A DNA stretch of 64,000 bases from NCBI GenBank assembly GCA_002966495.1, contig CP016490.1, forward strand, positions 1,612,001 to 1,676,000. The letters are read 5' to 3'. This document shows, piece by piece, positions 25,907 through 33,821 of the stretch; the first letter of the stretch is position 1; the number at the start of each line of letters is the position of its first letter. The DNA comes from Halomonas sp. GFAJ-1 (lineage in GTDB: Bacteria; Pseudomonadota; Gammaproteobacteria; Pseudomonadales; Halomonadaceae). Under the pieces are notes generated by a model. It made no database searches. It saw only the letters and a list, made by a program, of their open reading frames with translations, and was not told the origin of the DNA. Both the position numbers and the translations under genes were made by a program.

Positions 25907-25942
25907 GCACCACTGAAGGTGCGCTGTGGCAACGACGTCCAG
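25907..25942 (+). promoter_or_regulatory. ANTAR-type two-hairpin antitermination element, nasA
   Basis: P1 (25907-25922): GCACC-ACTGAA-GGTGC. After a single base, P2 (25924-25942): CTGTGGC-AACGAC-GTCCAG, six pairs with one bulged T. Both loops are hexaloops with A1 and G4, and the P2 loop is identical to that of the divergent nir leader. P2 overlaps the 5' arm of the terminator at 25935-25999. The tight hairpin spacing fits the published ANTAR RNA motif. Nitrate-bound NasR is the expected ligand. Confidence 0.85.
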
Positions 25943-25999
25943 CCCTCTTCTCTAATGCGTTTGTATCGCGCTTTAGGGAAAGGGACTGGGCGTTTTTTT
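25935..25999 (+). terminator. Intrinsic attenuator terminator in the nasA leader
   Basis: ACGTCCAGCCCT (25935-25946) pairs with AGGGACTGGGCGT (25981-25993), with one wobble and one bulge, followed by seven T (25993-25999). It ends 60 bp before the nasA ATG, inside the leader. Confidence 0.85.
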
Positions 26000-26058
26000 A
26001 TGTCCGGCATTTAAACACCTGTTTAAGACAGCGTTCAGGTACGACCCGAGGAGGTGTT

Positions 26059-28797
26059 ATGCGAGGGGCAAAAGCAGGGCAGCAGTCCAAAACAACCTGC
26101 CCATACTGCGGCGTCGGTTGTGGCGTGAAGGCGGCGGTTGAAGCGGGCACGCTGAGCGCTGTAGAAGGCGACCGCGAGCATCCGGCAAACTTTGGGCGTC
26201 TATGTGTCAAAGGTTCTGCGCTACACGAAACCTTAGGACACCATGGGCGGCTGACTCGCCCTAGTGTCGATGGCGTGGAGGTCTCATGGGACGCCGCGTT
26301 GAGCGCCACCGCTAACCGCTTAAATACCCTGCGGGACGAGTATGGAGCCCAAACGGTTGCCGCTTATCTATCGGGCCAACTGCTGACAGAAGATTACTAC
26401 GTGGCCAATAAACTGTTTAAAGGCTTTTTGGGTACGCCTCATTTGGATACCAATTCTCGGCTCTGCATGGCCTCGGCGGTAGTTGGCTACAAGCGTGCCT
26501 TTGGTGCGGATGCGGTGCCGTGTAACTACGAAGACCTGGAAGAGGCGGAGCTGGTGGTGCTGGTGGGTTCTAACTTGGCCTGGAATCACCCGGTGCTTTA
26601 TCAGCGTTTGAAGGTAGCCAAAGAGCGCAACCCGTTGATGCGCGTGGTGGTAATTGACCCCCGCGTCACCGATAGCTGCGAGATTGCCGACCTCTATCTA
26701 GGGATTCAGCCGGGTAGCGATGCTTATCTTTTTAATGGCCTGCTGGCGTGGATGGCCCAACATCAAAAGCTCGATACGCTCTATTTGGAGCGCCACACCG
26801 AAGGCTTGGAAGAGGCGCTGAAAGCCGCGCAGCAAACAGCGGGATCGGTAGCGGAGGTAGCGGTTGCCTGTGATGTCGACCCCGAGCGTCTGGAAACCTT
26901 CTACTACTGGTTTGCCAGCCAGCTGCATGTGGTCACGCTCTACTCGCAGGGGATTAATCAATCCGCCAGCGGTACCGATAAGTGCAATGCGATTATTAAC
27001 TGCCACCTGGCCGGGGGGAAGATTGGCTTGCCGGGGGCAGGGCCGTTTTCGATGACGGGCCAGCCTAATGCCATGGGTGGCCGCGAAGTGGGTGGGCTGG
27101 CTAACCAGCTAGCAGCGCACATGGATTACCACACTCCCGGTGCGCTCGACCTTGTTAGCCGCTTCTGGACGACTGATAGCCTGACACCTTGCTTGCCGGA
27201 TAGCCCGGGCTATAAAGCAGTAGAGCTTTTTGAAGCTATTGAGCGGGGTGAGATAAAAGCGCTCTGGGTGATGGCCACCAATCCCGCCATCAGCCTGCCT
27301 GGTGCAGCGCGAGTTCGGGCCGCACTAAAAAAGTGCCCGCTAGTGATCGTTTCCGAATGCGCCGCCCACACCGACTTACTGCCTTATGCGGATATTGTGC
27401 TACCCGCCTCGGGCTGGTCAGAGAAAGACGGTACCGTGACCAATTCCGAACGGTACCGTCTTTCTCGCCAGCGGGGCATGCTGCCACCCCCCGGTGAGGC
27501 GCAGCACGACTGGTGGATAATGTGTGAGGTGGCGAAACGCTTAGGGTTTGCTGAGGCGTTTAACTACACGCATCCCTGGGAAATCTTCGACGAGCACGCC
27601 CGTCTGTCAGGGTTCGAAAATGAAGCCTCTTCAAAAGGTTCAAAGCGGCTGTTTGATATATCGGGTTTGATTGGCCTGGGTAGGGAAGGCTACGACGCTT
27701 TAGCACCCATTCAGTGGCCGGTCACAAAGGCGGCTCCCCATGGGACGGCACGCCTGTTTGCAGACGGCGAGTTTGCTACGGCGAATGGCCGTGCCAAGTT
27801 ACTCGCCATACGGCCACAGGGGCCTAAGCAAGCGCTCAGTGCTGCCTACCCGCTGCGCGTGAACACCGGACGAATTCGCGATCAATGGCACACCATGACA
27901 CGCACAGCCCGTTCGCCACGCCTGATGAATCACCGTACGGAGCCCTTTATAGAAGTGCATCCTGACGATGCGCGCAGCGCTGGTGTGGTTGACCAAGAGC
28001 TTGCGGTGTTAACCGCGGCGAAGGGTGAGTTCATTGGTCGTGTCCGGGTATCGAGCGCCCAGCGCCGCGGCGACGTGTTTGTGCCTATCCACTGGACTGA
28101 CTGCTTCACCAAACAAGCCAGAAGTAGTGCGTTGATTGATAGCATCACCGACCTACTTTCCGGCCAGCCGGAAGCGAAGCATGGCGCTGTAGCATTGGCA
28201 GCGCTACCCACCGATTGGCAAGCCACCCTGATCGTCGCCGATGGCCTGAGCGATGCGTCGCCCTGGTGTGAAAGTGCCTACTGGGCCCGTACGCCGATGC
28301 GCGGTTGCCAGCGTTGGCAGCTTGCCAACACCCAACCGATTAATGACTGGCTAGCACAGATAAACGCGTGGATGCCGAGGCCGCTCTCTGTGATGAGTCA
28401 AGATCCTGCTAACGGACGATTGCGCGCCGTTGGCGTAGAAAAGGGTCAGCTTTGCTGGTGGCTAATGGTAGGCCCCCCTAAAGAGCTACCTGGATTGGCA
28501 TGGTTGGAAGCCCGGTTTAATGACACGTCCTTAAGCGACACCCATCGCCGCCGTTTATTGGCAGGTTGTGATGACGGCGCTGCGGAAACCGGCCCGGTCA
28601 TTTGTAGCTGCCATCAAGTGGGCCAAACCACCATCGTAAAGGCTATTCGCGAGGGCGATGTCAGCGTGGAAGCGCTGGGCGCAAGGCTTGCTTGCGGTAC
28701 CCAGTGCGGCAGCTGTATTCCCGAATTGAAATCACTTATTGAAGAGGAGCGGCCCAGTGCGCGCGCTAAGCAATCCCCTAATTCTGAAGTGGCTTAA
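26059..28797 (+). CDS. nasA: Assimilatory nitrate reductase catalytic subunit
   Basis: 912 residues of the Mo-bis-MGD oxidoreductase family. The N-terminal [4Fe-4S] ligands are C14, C17, C21 and C49, and the molybdopterin domains follow with NSRLCMASA, SNLAWNHPV and the C-terminal cap MTRTARSPRLMNH. A BFD-type [2Fe-2S] domain is fused at the C-terminus (C849, C851, C883, C886), the arrangement of NasA/NarB-type enzymes that take electrons from a reductase subunit. No Tat signal, so cytoplasmic. Reduces nitrate to nitrite for NirBD. GAGGAGGTG precedes the ATG. The last 17 codons overlap a relic of a cobA start. Confidence 0.96.
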   Translation: MRGAKAGQQSKTTCPYCGVGCGVKAAVEAGTLSAVEGDREHPANFGRLCVKGSALHETLGHHGRLTRPSVDGVEVSWDAALSATANRLNTLRDEYGAQTVAAYLSGQLLTEDYYVANKLFKGFLGTPHLDTNSRLCMASAVVGYKRAFGADAVPCNYEDLEEAELVVLVGSNLAWNHPVLYQRLKVAKERNPLMRVVVIDPRVTDSCEIADLYLGIQPGSDAYLFNGLLAWMAQHQKLDTLYLERHTEGLEEALKAAQQTAGSVAEVAVACDVDPERLETFYYWFASQLHVVTLYSQGINQSASGTDKCNAIINCHLAGGKIGLPGAGPFSMTGQPNAMGGREVGGLANQLAAHMDYHTPGALDLVSRFWTTDSLTPCLPDSPGYKAVELFEAIERGEIKALWVMATNPAISLPGAARVRAALKKCPLVIVSECAAHTDLLPYADIVLPASGWSEKDGTVTNSERYRLSRQRGMLPPPGEAQHDWWIMCEVAKRLGFAEAFNYTHPWEIFDEHARLSGFENEASSKGSKRLFDISGLIGLGREGYDALAPIQWPVTKAAPHGTARLFADGEFATANGRAKLLAIRPQGPKQALSAAYPLRVNTGRIRDQWHTMTRTARSPRLMNHRTEPFIEVHPDDARSAGVVDQELAVLTAAKGEFIGRVRVSSAQRRGDVFVPIHWTDCFTKQARSSALIDSITDLLSGQPEAKHGAVALAALPTDWQATLIVADGLSDASPWCESAYWARTPMRGCQRWQLANTQPINDWLAQINAWMPRPLSVMSQDPANGRLRAVGVEKGQLCWWLMVGPPKELPGLAWLEARFNDTSLSDTHRRRLLAGCDDGAAETGPVICSCHQVGQTTIVKAIREGDVSVEALGARLACGTQCGSCIPELKSLIEEERPSARAKQSPNSEVA
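28745..28773 (+). repeat. Direct repeat, copy 1 (relic cobA start within nasA 3' end)
   Basis: 29 bp, 28 identical to 29221-29249 (ribosome site plus first codons of cobA). Read in the cobA frame from GTG 28757, the sequence continues VRALS, KWL and AFMR in register with CobA residues 1-18, then diverges and stops after about 28 codons at TGA 28843. Confidence 0.85.
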
Positions 28798-28824
28798 CGC
28801 CTTTATGCGTTTTCGCCCCGCGCT

Positions 28825-29181
28825 GGCCTGTATTCATTGGCGGTGATCACTTACCAACTGTTAACCGGCACGCTGCTCTATGGCACCGAGGTGGCCAAAA
28901 CCCGCACCCGGGCGGCACAGCACAAACTTGCCTACCAATCGGCGCTGAGCGAAAATCGCGCACTGCCCGCCTGGGTGGATGAGCTGCTCAAAAAAGCTTT
29001 GCACCCCAACCCTCACTACCGTTATCCGGCGCTTTCGGAATTCATCTTTGAGCTGCGTTCGCCAAGCACCGAGATACTTAATCGCGCTAAACTACCGCTA
29101 TTGGAGCGCGATCCCGTGCTGTTTTGGAAGGGGGTCTCAGTGGCGATGGCTGTTGTGGTGATTGCACTGCTAGCGCGTTAA
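28825..29181 (+). pseudogene. C-terminal remnant of a Ser/Thr protein kinase gene
   Basis: About 118 codons of open frame without a proper start. The first residues LYSLAVITYQLLTG correspond to kinase subdomain IX, LLKKALHPNPHYRYPALSEF to subdomain XI with its conserved Arg, and the end is a single transmembrane helix (WKGVSVAMAVVVIALLAR). The catalytic loop, Asp-Phe-Gly and ATP-binding lobes are missing. Known relatives are kinase/phosphatase fusion proteins encoded near nitrate assimilation genes. The break near 28825 directly abuts the cobA relic. If translated from TTG 28837 or GTG 28843 it could only give an inactive membrane stub. Confidence 0.8.
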
Positions 29182-29220
29182 AGAGGCTGGGAGCGCACAT
29201 CGTTAATTAGTATTACGGAA

Positions 29221-29249
29221 AGGAGCGGCCCAATGCGCGCGCTAAGCAA
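29221..29249 (+). repeat. Direct repeat, copy 2 (ribosome site and start of cobA)
   Basis: Same 29-bp sequence as 28745-28773 with one difference (ATG here, GTG there), 476 bp apart. This copy supplies the functional AGGAG site and ATG of cobA. Confidence 0.85.
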
Positions 29250-30129
29250 ACAGCTAACCCAAAAATGGCTAGGGGCTTTTATGCGCCTAAGCCAGCGGGT
29301 GCTAGCGCCCTTTGGTCGCGAGGCAGCCGCTCGTTTACACCTGCCGTTAACTGGCGAGTGTCGTGCTGGAACGGTGTATTTAGTCGGTGCGGGCAGCGGC
29401 GATGTGGAGCTACTAACGCTTAAAGCGGCACGGCTATTGATGCAGGCCGATGCCGTGGTCTACGACCGCTTGGTGGGGGATGATGTGCTGGCACTGATAC
29501 CTGCGGGCACCGAGCGCTATTATGTGGGTAAAGCTAGCGGCCACCACAGCGTGCCCCAAGCTGAAATCGGTGCGTTAATGGTTAAACTTGCCCACGCGGG
29601 GAAATCGGTAGTGCGATTAAAAGGCGGCGACCCTGGCGTCTTTGGGCGAATGGGGGAGGAGTTAGCAGCGTTAGCCAATGCCTCATTACCGGCGCACATT
29701 GTCCCTGGCATTACCGCTGCATCGGCTGCCGCCGCTGGCATGGGTATTCCTCTCACCGATCGTGGCCACGCCCAGCAGTTGCGCTTTATTACCGCACAGC
29801 TGTGCCGTGAAGGTGGTGCTCCCGATTGGACGACGCTGGCGCGTAAAGATGAAACCCTGGTGTTTTATATGGGGCTTTCCAAAGTCGACGCCATTTGCCA
29901 TGGCCTACGCCAAGCAGGGCTCCCCGATCAGTGGCCGATTATGTTGGTTGCCAATGCCAGCCAGCCTGAGCAGCAATCGCTGGTGGGGACGTTAGCGGAT
30001 ATGCCTGAGCAGCTAGCCGCTCAGCCGCTGCCTTCACCGTGCGTGATTGTGGTGGGAAGCGTGGTGAGCATGGTGCCGTCAGCCGCTGAAAAATGTACCA
30101 CTGAAGCGATTGCCGAGCATATGGCGTAG
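29233..30129 (+). CDS. cobA: Uroporphyrinogen-III C-methyltransferase
   Basis: 298 residues: a 45-residue N-terminal extension, then a complete SUMT domain (TVYLVGAGSGDVELLTLKA, VYDRLV, RLKGGDPGVFGRMGEE, VPGITAA, PLTDRG, FYMGLSK). It methylates uroporphyrinogen III to precorrin-2 with S-adenosylmethionine, supplying siroheme for NirB. No CysG oxidase/ferrochelatase domain is fused, so sirohydrochlorin steps are elsewhere. It follows the kinase remnant and repeats nasA-tail sequence at its start. Confidence 0.95.
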   Translation: MRALSKQLTQKWLGAFMRLSQRVLAPFGREAAARLHLPLTGECRAGTVYLVGAGSGDVELLTLKAARLLMQADAVVYDRLVGDDVLALIPAGTERYYVGKASGHHSVPQAEIGALMVKLAHAGKSVVRLKGGDPGVFGRMGEELAALANASLPAHIVPGITAASAAAAGMGIPLTDRGHAQQLRFITAQLCREGGAPDWTTLARKDETLVFYMGLSKVDAICHGLRQAGLPDQWPIMLVANASQPEQQSLVGTLADMPEQLAAQPLPSPCVIVVGSVVSMVPSAAEKCTTEAIAEHMA

Positions 30130-30215
30130 CGCGCTGAGTGAGGTTGACTGAATCGCTGGAATTACGTCCAGGCAACTGCAATCATGGGCCAAACTCATAA
30201 GGCAGGGAGCTATCT

Positions 30216-31499
30216 GTGAAACGTCGAACTCGGCTCATTGCCTTAACCACCGTTGTTATTACGTTGCTCTTCGCCCTAGGCAGCGTACTGTTTTATAACG
30301 CTATGCCTTCGCCTAAACGGTTGCTTGAGCCCGTCTCGGTGAATTTTAATACCCGCGATGCAGACTTCCGCCGAAGTATGGGGCTTATCTTTGAGCAGCC
30401 CATCGTCGCGGGCAACCGTATCGACTCCCTTCAGGATGGCGAGGCCATCTATGCGGCGATGCTGGAAGCCATCGACTCTGCTGAAACATCGATTACCTTT
30501 GAGACGTTTGAGTTCTGGGGGGAGAAGGCCACAGAGCCGTTTGTCGATGCTTTGATAGCGGCGGCAGAGCGTGGTGTGGCGGTACATGCTCTGATCGACT
30601 ATGTGGGCTCATCCGCTGCGGCGGTTAATAAGTTTGAGCGCATGGAGGAGGCGGGTGTCGACGTGATCCGCTGGCGTAAGCCGTCATGGTATGAGCTGGC
30701 CCACTTTAATCACCGTACTCACCGCAAGCTGCTGATGGTAGATGGCCGCACCGGCTTTATTGGCGGTGCTAACATTACCGACAATTGGCTACCTGACGAT
30801 GATGGTCTGGCCTATCGTGACCACCACTTTCTTGTAAAGGGGCCGGTAGTCGCCAATATGCAGGCGGCTTTTGTTGATACGTGGCTGGACGCCAGCGGTC
30901 GGCTGTTACTGGGTGACGCCTATTTCCCCGAACTTGAGCCCCAAGGGGAGCTGGATGCTCAGATGGTGACTAGTACTCCCATCGAGGGGCGTCATCGTAT
31001 GCGCAAAATGCTAATGGTAGCGATTGCTACCGCTGAGCAGCGTATCACACTGGGTTCAGCGTACTTTTACCCAGATGAACACTTTCTTGAAGCGCTGATA
31101 GAAGCCCGCGAGCGCGGTGTGGAGGTCAATATTTTGGTGCCTGGCGACAGTATCGACAAAGGCTTTGTTCGCCATGCCTCGGTTAACCGTTGGCGACCCA
31201 TGCTTGAAGCTGGTGTGAATATTCATGAGTATCAGCCGTCGATGTATCATGCCAAGCTGATCAGTATCGACGACCGCTGGGCCAGCATTGGGTCTACCAA
31301 TCTCGATAATCGCTCCTTCCGGATCAACAAAGAGGGCAATCTCAACGTTTACGATGAAGAGTTTGCCCGTTACGTTCGTGAGTTGGTCGAGGAGGATATT
31401 CGCCATGCAGAGCATTACGATCTTGACCGCTGGCATAACCGCCCTTGGCGCAAGCGACTAGCCGGCTGGGTGAGCATGGTGGCTGGCGCCCACTTTTGA
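30216..31499 (+). CDS. Cardiolipin synthase-like phospholipase D family protein
   Basis: 427 residues with one N-terminal membrane helix (about 8-28) and two PLD motifs: H169-K171-D176 in HRTHRKLLMVD and H345-K347-D352 in HAKLISIDD, both followed by the GGAN or GSTN element. This is the layout of ClsB/ClsC-type enzymes that join phosphatidyl groups to form cardiolipin at the inner membrane. Preceded by GGGAGC. Not evidently part of the nas operon, though 86 bp behind cobA. Confidence 0.9.
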   Translation: MKRRTRLIALTTVVITLLFALGSVLFYNAMPSPKRLLEPVSVNFNTRDADFRRSMGLIFEQPIVAGNRIDSLQDGEAIYAAMLEAIDSAETSITFETFEFWGEKATEPFVDALIAAAERGVAVHALIDYVGSSAAAVNKFERMEEAGVDVIRWRKPSWYELAHFNHRTHRKLLMVDGRTGFIGGANITDNWLPDDDGLAYRDHHFLVKGPVVANMQAAFVDTWLDASGRLLLGDAYFPELEPQGELDAQMVTSTPIEGRHRMRKMLMVAIATAEQRITLGSAYFYPDEHFLEALIEARERGVEVNILVPGDSIDKGFVRHASVNRWRPMLEAGVNIHEYQPSMYHAKLISIDDRWASIGSTNLDNRSFRINKEGNLNVYDEEFARYVRELVEEDIRHAEHYDLDRWHNRPWRKRLAGWVSMVAGAHF

Positions 31500-31618
31500 C
31501 GATATATCAGCTACGTTAGTGAACGTCGTGTTGAATTTTACAGGAACCTAATAGACAAAACGTACTCAGATAGTTGCCGTAAAGAGCCATATAAGCTTTT
31601 TTAAAAAGGATCTATTTT

Positions 31619-31768
31619 ATGCAAAAAGGCAAAGTTCGCGATAATGCACTAAAAGCACAGCTGCGAACGCCCATGTTCAAAATGCAGCAGCAAACACCCA
31701 AAAAAGGTAAAGGAAGCTACTCACGTAAAGGTAAATCCTCTGGGCGAGGGTATCGCCAAGCCGCTTAA
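31619..31768 (+). CDS. arfA: Alternative ribosome-rescue factor A
   Basis: 49 residues: KGKVRDNALKAQLRTPMF followed by KKGKGSYSRKGK, both matching the conserved core of E. coli ArfA. ArfA binds ribosomes stalled on non-stop mRNA and recruits RF2, backing up tmRNA. The ATG at 31619 has AAAAAGGA 8 bp upstream. This version ends in GYRQAA and lacks the hydrophobic tail of full-length E. coli ArfA. A hairpin spans the stop codon (31752-31785), so the mRNA may be cut or ended before the stop, the known feedback control of arfA by tmRNA. Confidence 0.9.
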   Translation: MQKGKVRDNALKAQLRTPMFKMQQQTPKKGKGSYSRKGKSSGRGYRQAA

Positions 31769-31785
31769 GTAGGCGCTTTGGCGAT
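31752..31785 (+). promoter_or_regulatory. Hairpin spanning the arfA stop codon
   Basis: ATCGCCAAGC pairs with GCTTTGGCGAT (one bulge) around a loop that contains the TAA at 31766-31768. arfA genes of other Proteobacteria carry 3' hairpins that truncate the mRNA (RNase III cleavage or termination), making synthesis depend on failing tmRNA. Two further hairpins follow at 31783-31801 and 31805-31827. Confidence 0.6.
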
Positions 31786-31841
31786 GCCTTTCCCAGGCAT
31801 CTTACTGCTCGACTTTTTACCGAGCAGCTCTCATCAGCTTG

Positions 31842-31866
31842 GCCGACCTAATAGGTCGGCTTTTTT
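31842..31866 (+). terminator. Terminator downstream of arfA
   Basis: GCCGACCT (31842-31849) pairs perfectly with AGGTCGGC (31853-31860), followed by six T. It touches the stop codon of the convergent ABC transporter gene. Confidence 0.88.
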
Positions 31867-33715
31867 ATTGATAGCCTTCGGCCTGCAAGTGAAACAGCGA
31901 CGCATAGCGACCGTTTTCTTCTAACAGCGATTCATGGGTGCCTTGTTCTATAATGTGCCCTTGGTCAATTACCACGATATGCTCAGCACTACGTACGGTG
32001 GAAAAACGGTGGGAAATCAGAATCGTCATTTTGTCACGACTGTGTTCCCGAAAACGGGCGAATACTTCCGCTTCTGCGGCGGCATCCATGGCGGCAGTGG
32101 GTTCATCTAACACTAAAATATCGGCATTTTTGCGCATATAAGCGCGTGAAAGCGCTACCTTTTGCCACTGGCCGCCTGATAGTTCTTGACCATTTTTAAA
32201 CCAGCGCCCTAGCTGGGTTTGATAGCCACTGGGCATACGGGTGATAAATTCATCCGCCATGCCATTGTGCGCCGCCTGTTGCCAGCGCTGTTCGTCGTCA
32301 AACGCTTGGGTATCGCCCACGCCGAGGTTTTCGCCCACCGTTAGTTGGTAGCGCACAAAATCCTGGAAAATGACCCCGACCCGTTCCCGCAATGCCTGAG
32401 TATCCCAGGATCTTAAGTCGCTACCATCTAACAGAATCCGCCCCTTAGTTGGGTGGTAAAGCCGCGTTAACAGCTTAATCAACGTTGTTTTGCCCGAGCC
32501 GTTTTCTCCCACTAACGCCAGGCTGCTCCCCGGCATCAAATGAAGCGAAATATCGTGTAGCACTTCACCACCACCAGGATAAGAGAAGCTGACGTGCTCA
32601 AAGCGCAGCCCGTCACCCGGGGCAACGCCCTGGGTGAGATGGCCTTCTTCAACGTCGGTGGGATGCTCAAGGTATTCATAAAGATTGGATAGGTACAGGT
32701 TATCTTCATACATGCCGCTGATGGCGGTCAGGCTGGCTGATAAGGCGCCTTGCCCCTGTTTGAAAACCATCAGATACATGGTCATTTGACCAAGGGTGAG
32801 GGCCCCTACAATGGTTTCTACCACCACCCAGCCGTAAGCGGCATAAAAGGTGAGTGTGCCAAGCAGGCCAAGGATAAACCCCCAGCTTTCTCGACGCAGC
32901 GTTAGCAGGCGCTCTTCAACAAACAGTCGGTTGAAGATGTCTCGGTAACGTTGCAAAAACAAGGGTTCTAAGCCGAAGAGCTTTACCTCTTTGATACTGT
33001 CTTCCCGAGCCAGCACTGTTTCTAAATACATCTGCATGCGGGCTTGGGGCGAACGCCAGCGAAATAGCCGAAACGCATCGCCGGAAAATTTCGCTTCTGA
33101 AAGAAACACCGGCAGCGCGCCAGCAACTAAAATAAGCAGCGCCCAGGGGGAAAACTGCACCAGTAAAAAACCAAAGCTTGCCAGCGAAATGGCGTTCTGT
33201 AGCAGCCCAAAGGTTTTATTGACTAAGGCAAGCGGGCGGGTAGAGGCTTCCCGGCGGGCGCGGGTCAGTTTGTCGTAAAGCTCTGAGTCTTCAAACTGGC
33301 CAAGCGAGAGCGTGCCCGCTTTTTCTAAAATCATTACGTTGACTTTGTTGCCTAGCATAGCCCGCAGCAGCGACTGCTGGGCCGATAGCCCACGCTGGGC
33401 CAGGGCGATCAGCGCAATAATCAGCCCCTCAAGAGCCACTAAGCCCAGCACTGGTGTCAATGTCTCCAGGAGGCTGGGTGAACTCGCGGCCTGGTAGCTC
33501 TCCATTGCTGCCACCACGCCATCCACAATCAGCTGGCCGACCCACGCTGCCACCGCAGGCAGCACACCCGCCACTAAGGTGCAGAGTGCTAAGCCCAGCA
33601 TCATCCAGCGGGAAGTTTCCCAAACAAGGGTAAGCGCGCTGCGGCTATAGCGGAAAACGCTAAAGAAGCCGCTGAAGGGGGAGTGGGGCGGAGAAGGTGA
33701 TGGTGGCGGTGTCAT
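31865..33715 (-). CDS. ABC exporter, fused permease and ATPase (MsbA/LapB-type)
   Basis: 616 residues: six transmembrane helices (about 30-330) and one nucleotide-binding domain. Walker A GENGSGKTT at 403-411, signature LSGGQ at 512, Walker B ILVLDEPT ending near 538 and the switch His in ISHRFS. Functions as a homodimeric exporter in the inner membrane; lipid, peptide or drug substrates are all possible. The N-terminus is Pro/Ser-rich. No adaptor or outer-membrane partner nearby. Confidence 0.9.
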   Translation of the reverse strand: MTPPPSPSPPHSPFSGFFSVFRYSRSALTLVWETSRWMMLGLALCTLVAGVLPAVAAWVGQLIVDGVVAAMESYQAASSPSLLETLTPVLGLVALEGLIIALIALAQRGLSAQQSLLRAMLGNKVNVMILEKAGTLSLGQFEDSELYDKLTRARREASTRPLALVNKTFGLLQNAISLASFGFLLVQFSPWALLILVAGALPVFLSEAKFSGDAFRLFRWRSPQARMQMYLETVLAREDSIKEVKLFGLEPLFLQRYRDIFNRLFVEERLLTLRRESWGFILGLLGTLTFYAAYGWVVVETIVGALTLGQMTMYLMVFKQGQGALSASLTAISGMYEDNLYLSNLYEYLEHPTDVEEGHLTQGVAPGDGLRFEHVSFSYPGGGEVLHDISLHLMPGSSLALVGENGSGKTTLIKLLTRLYHPTKGRILLDGSDLRSWDTQALRERVGVIFQDFVRYQLTVGENLGVGDTQAFDDEQRWQQAAHNGMADEFITRMPSGYQTQLGRWFKNGQELSGGQWQKVALSRAYMRKNADILVLDEPTAAMDAAAEAEVFARFREHSRDKMTILISHRFSTVRSAEHIVVIDQGHIIEQGTHESLLEENGRYASLFHLQAEGYQ

Positions 33716-33821
33716 TGATCAGCAACATTAAAAAAAGAGGCTGCTATGATGCGGTGCTTTGGCGTTGATAGCCAGCCTACTGCCCGCCACATTTACGCTG
33801 CGTAGCAGTAGGCGTGAAGCG

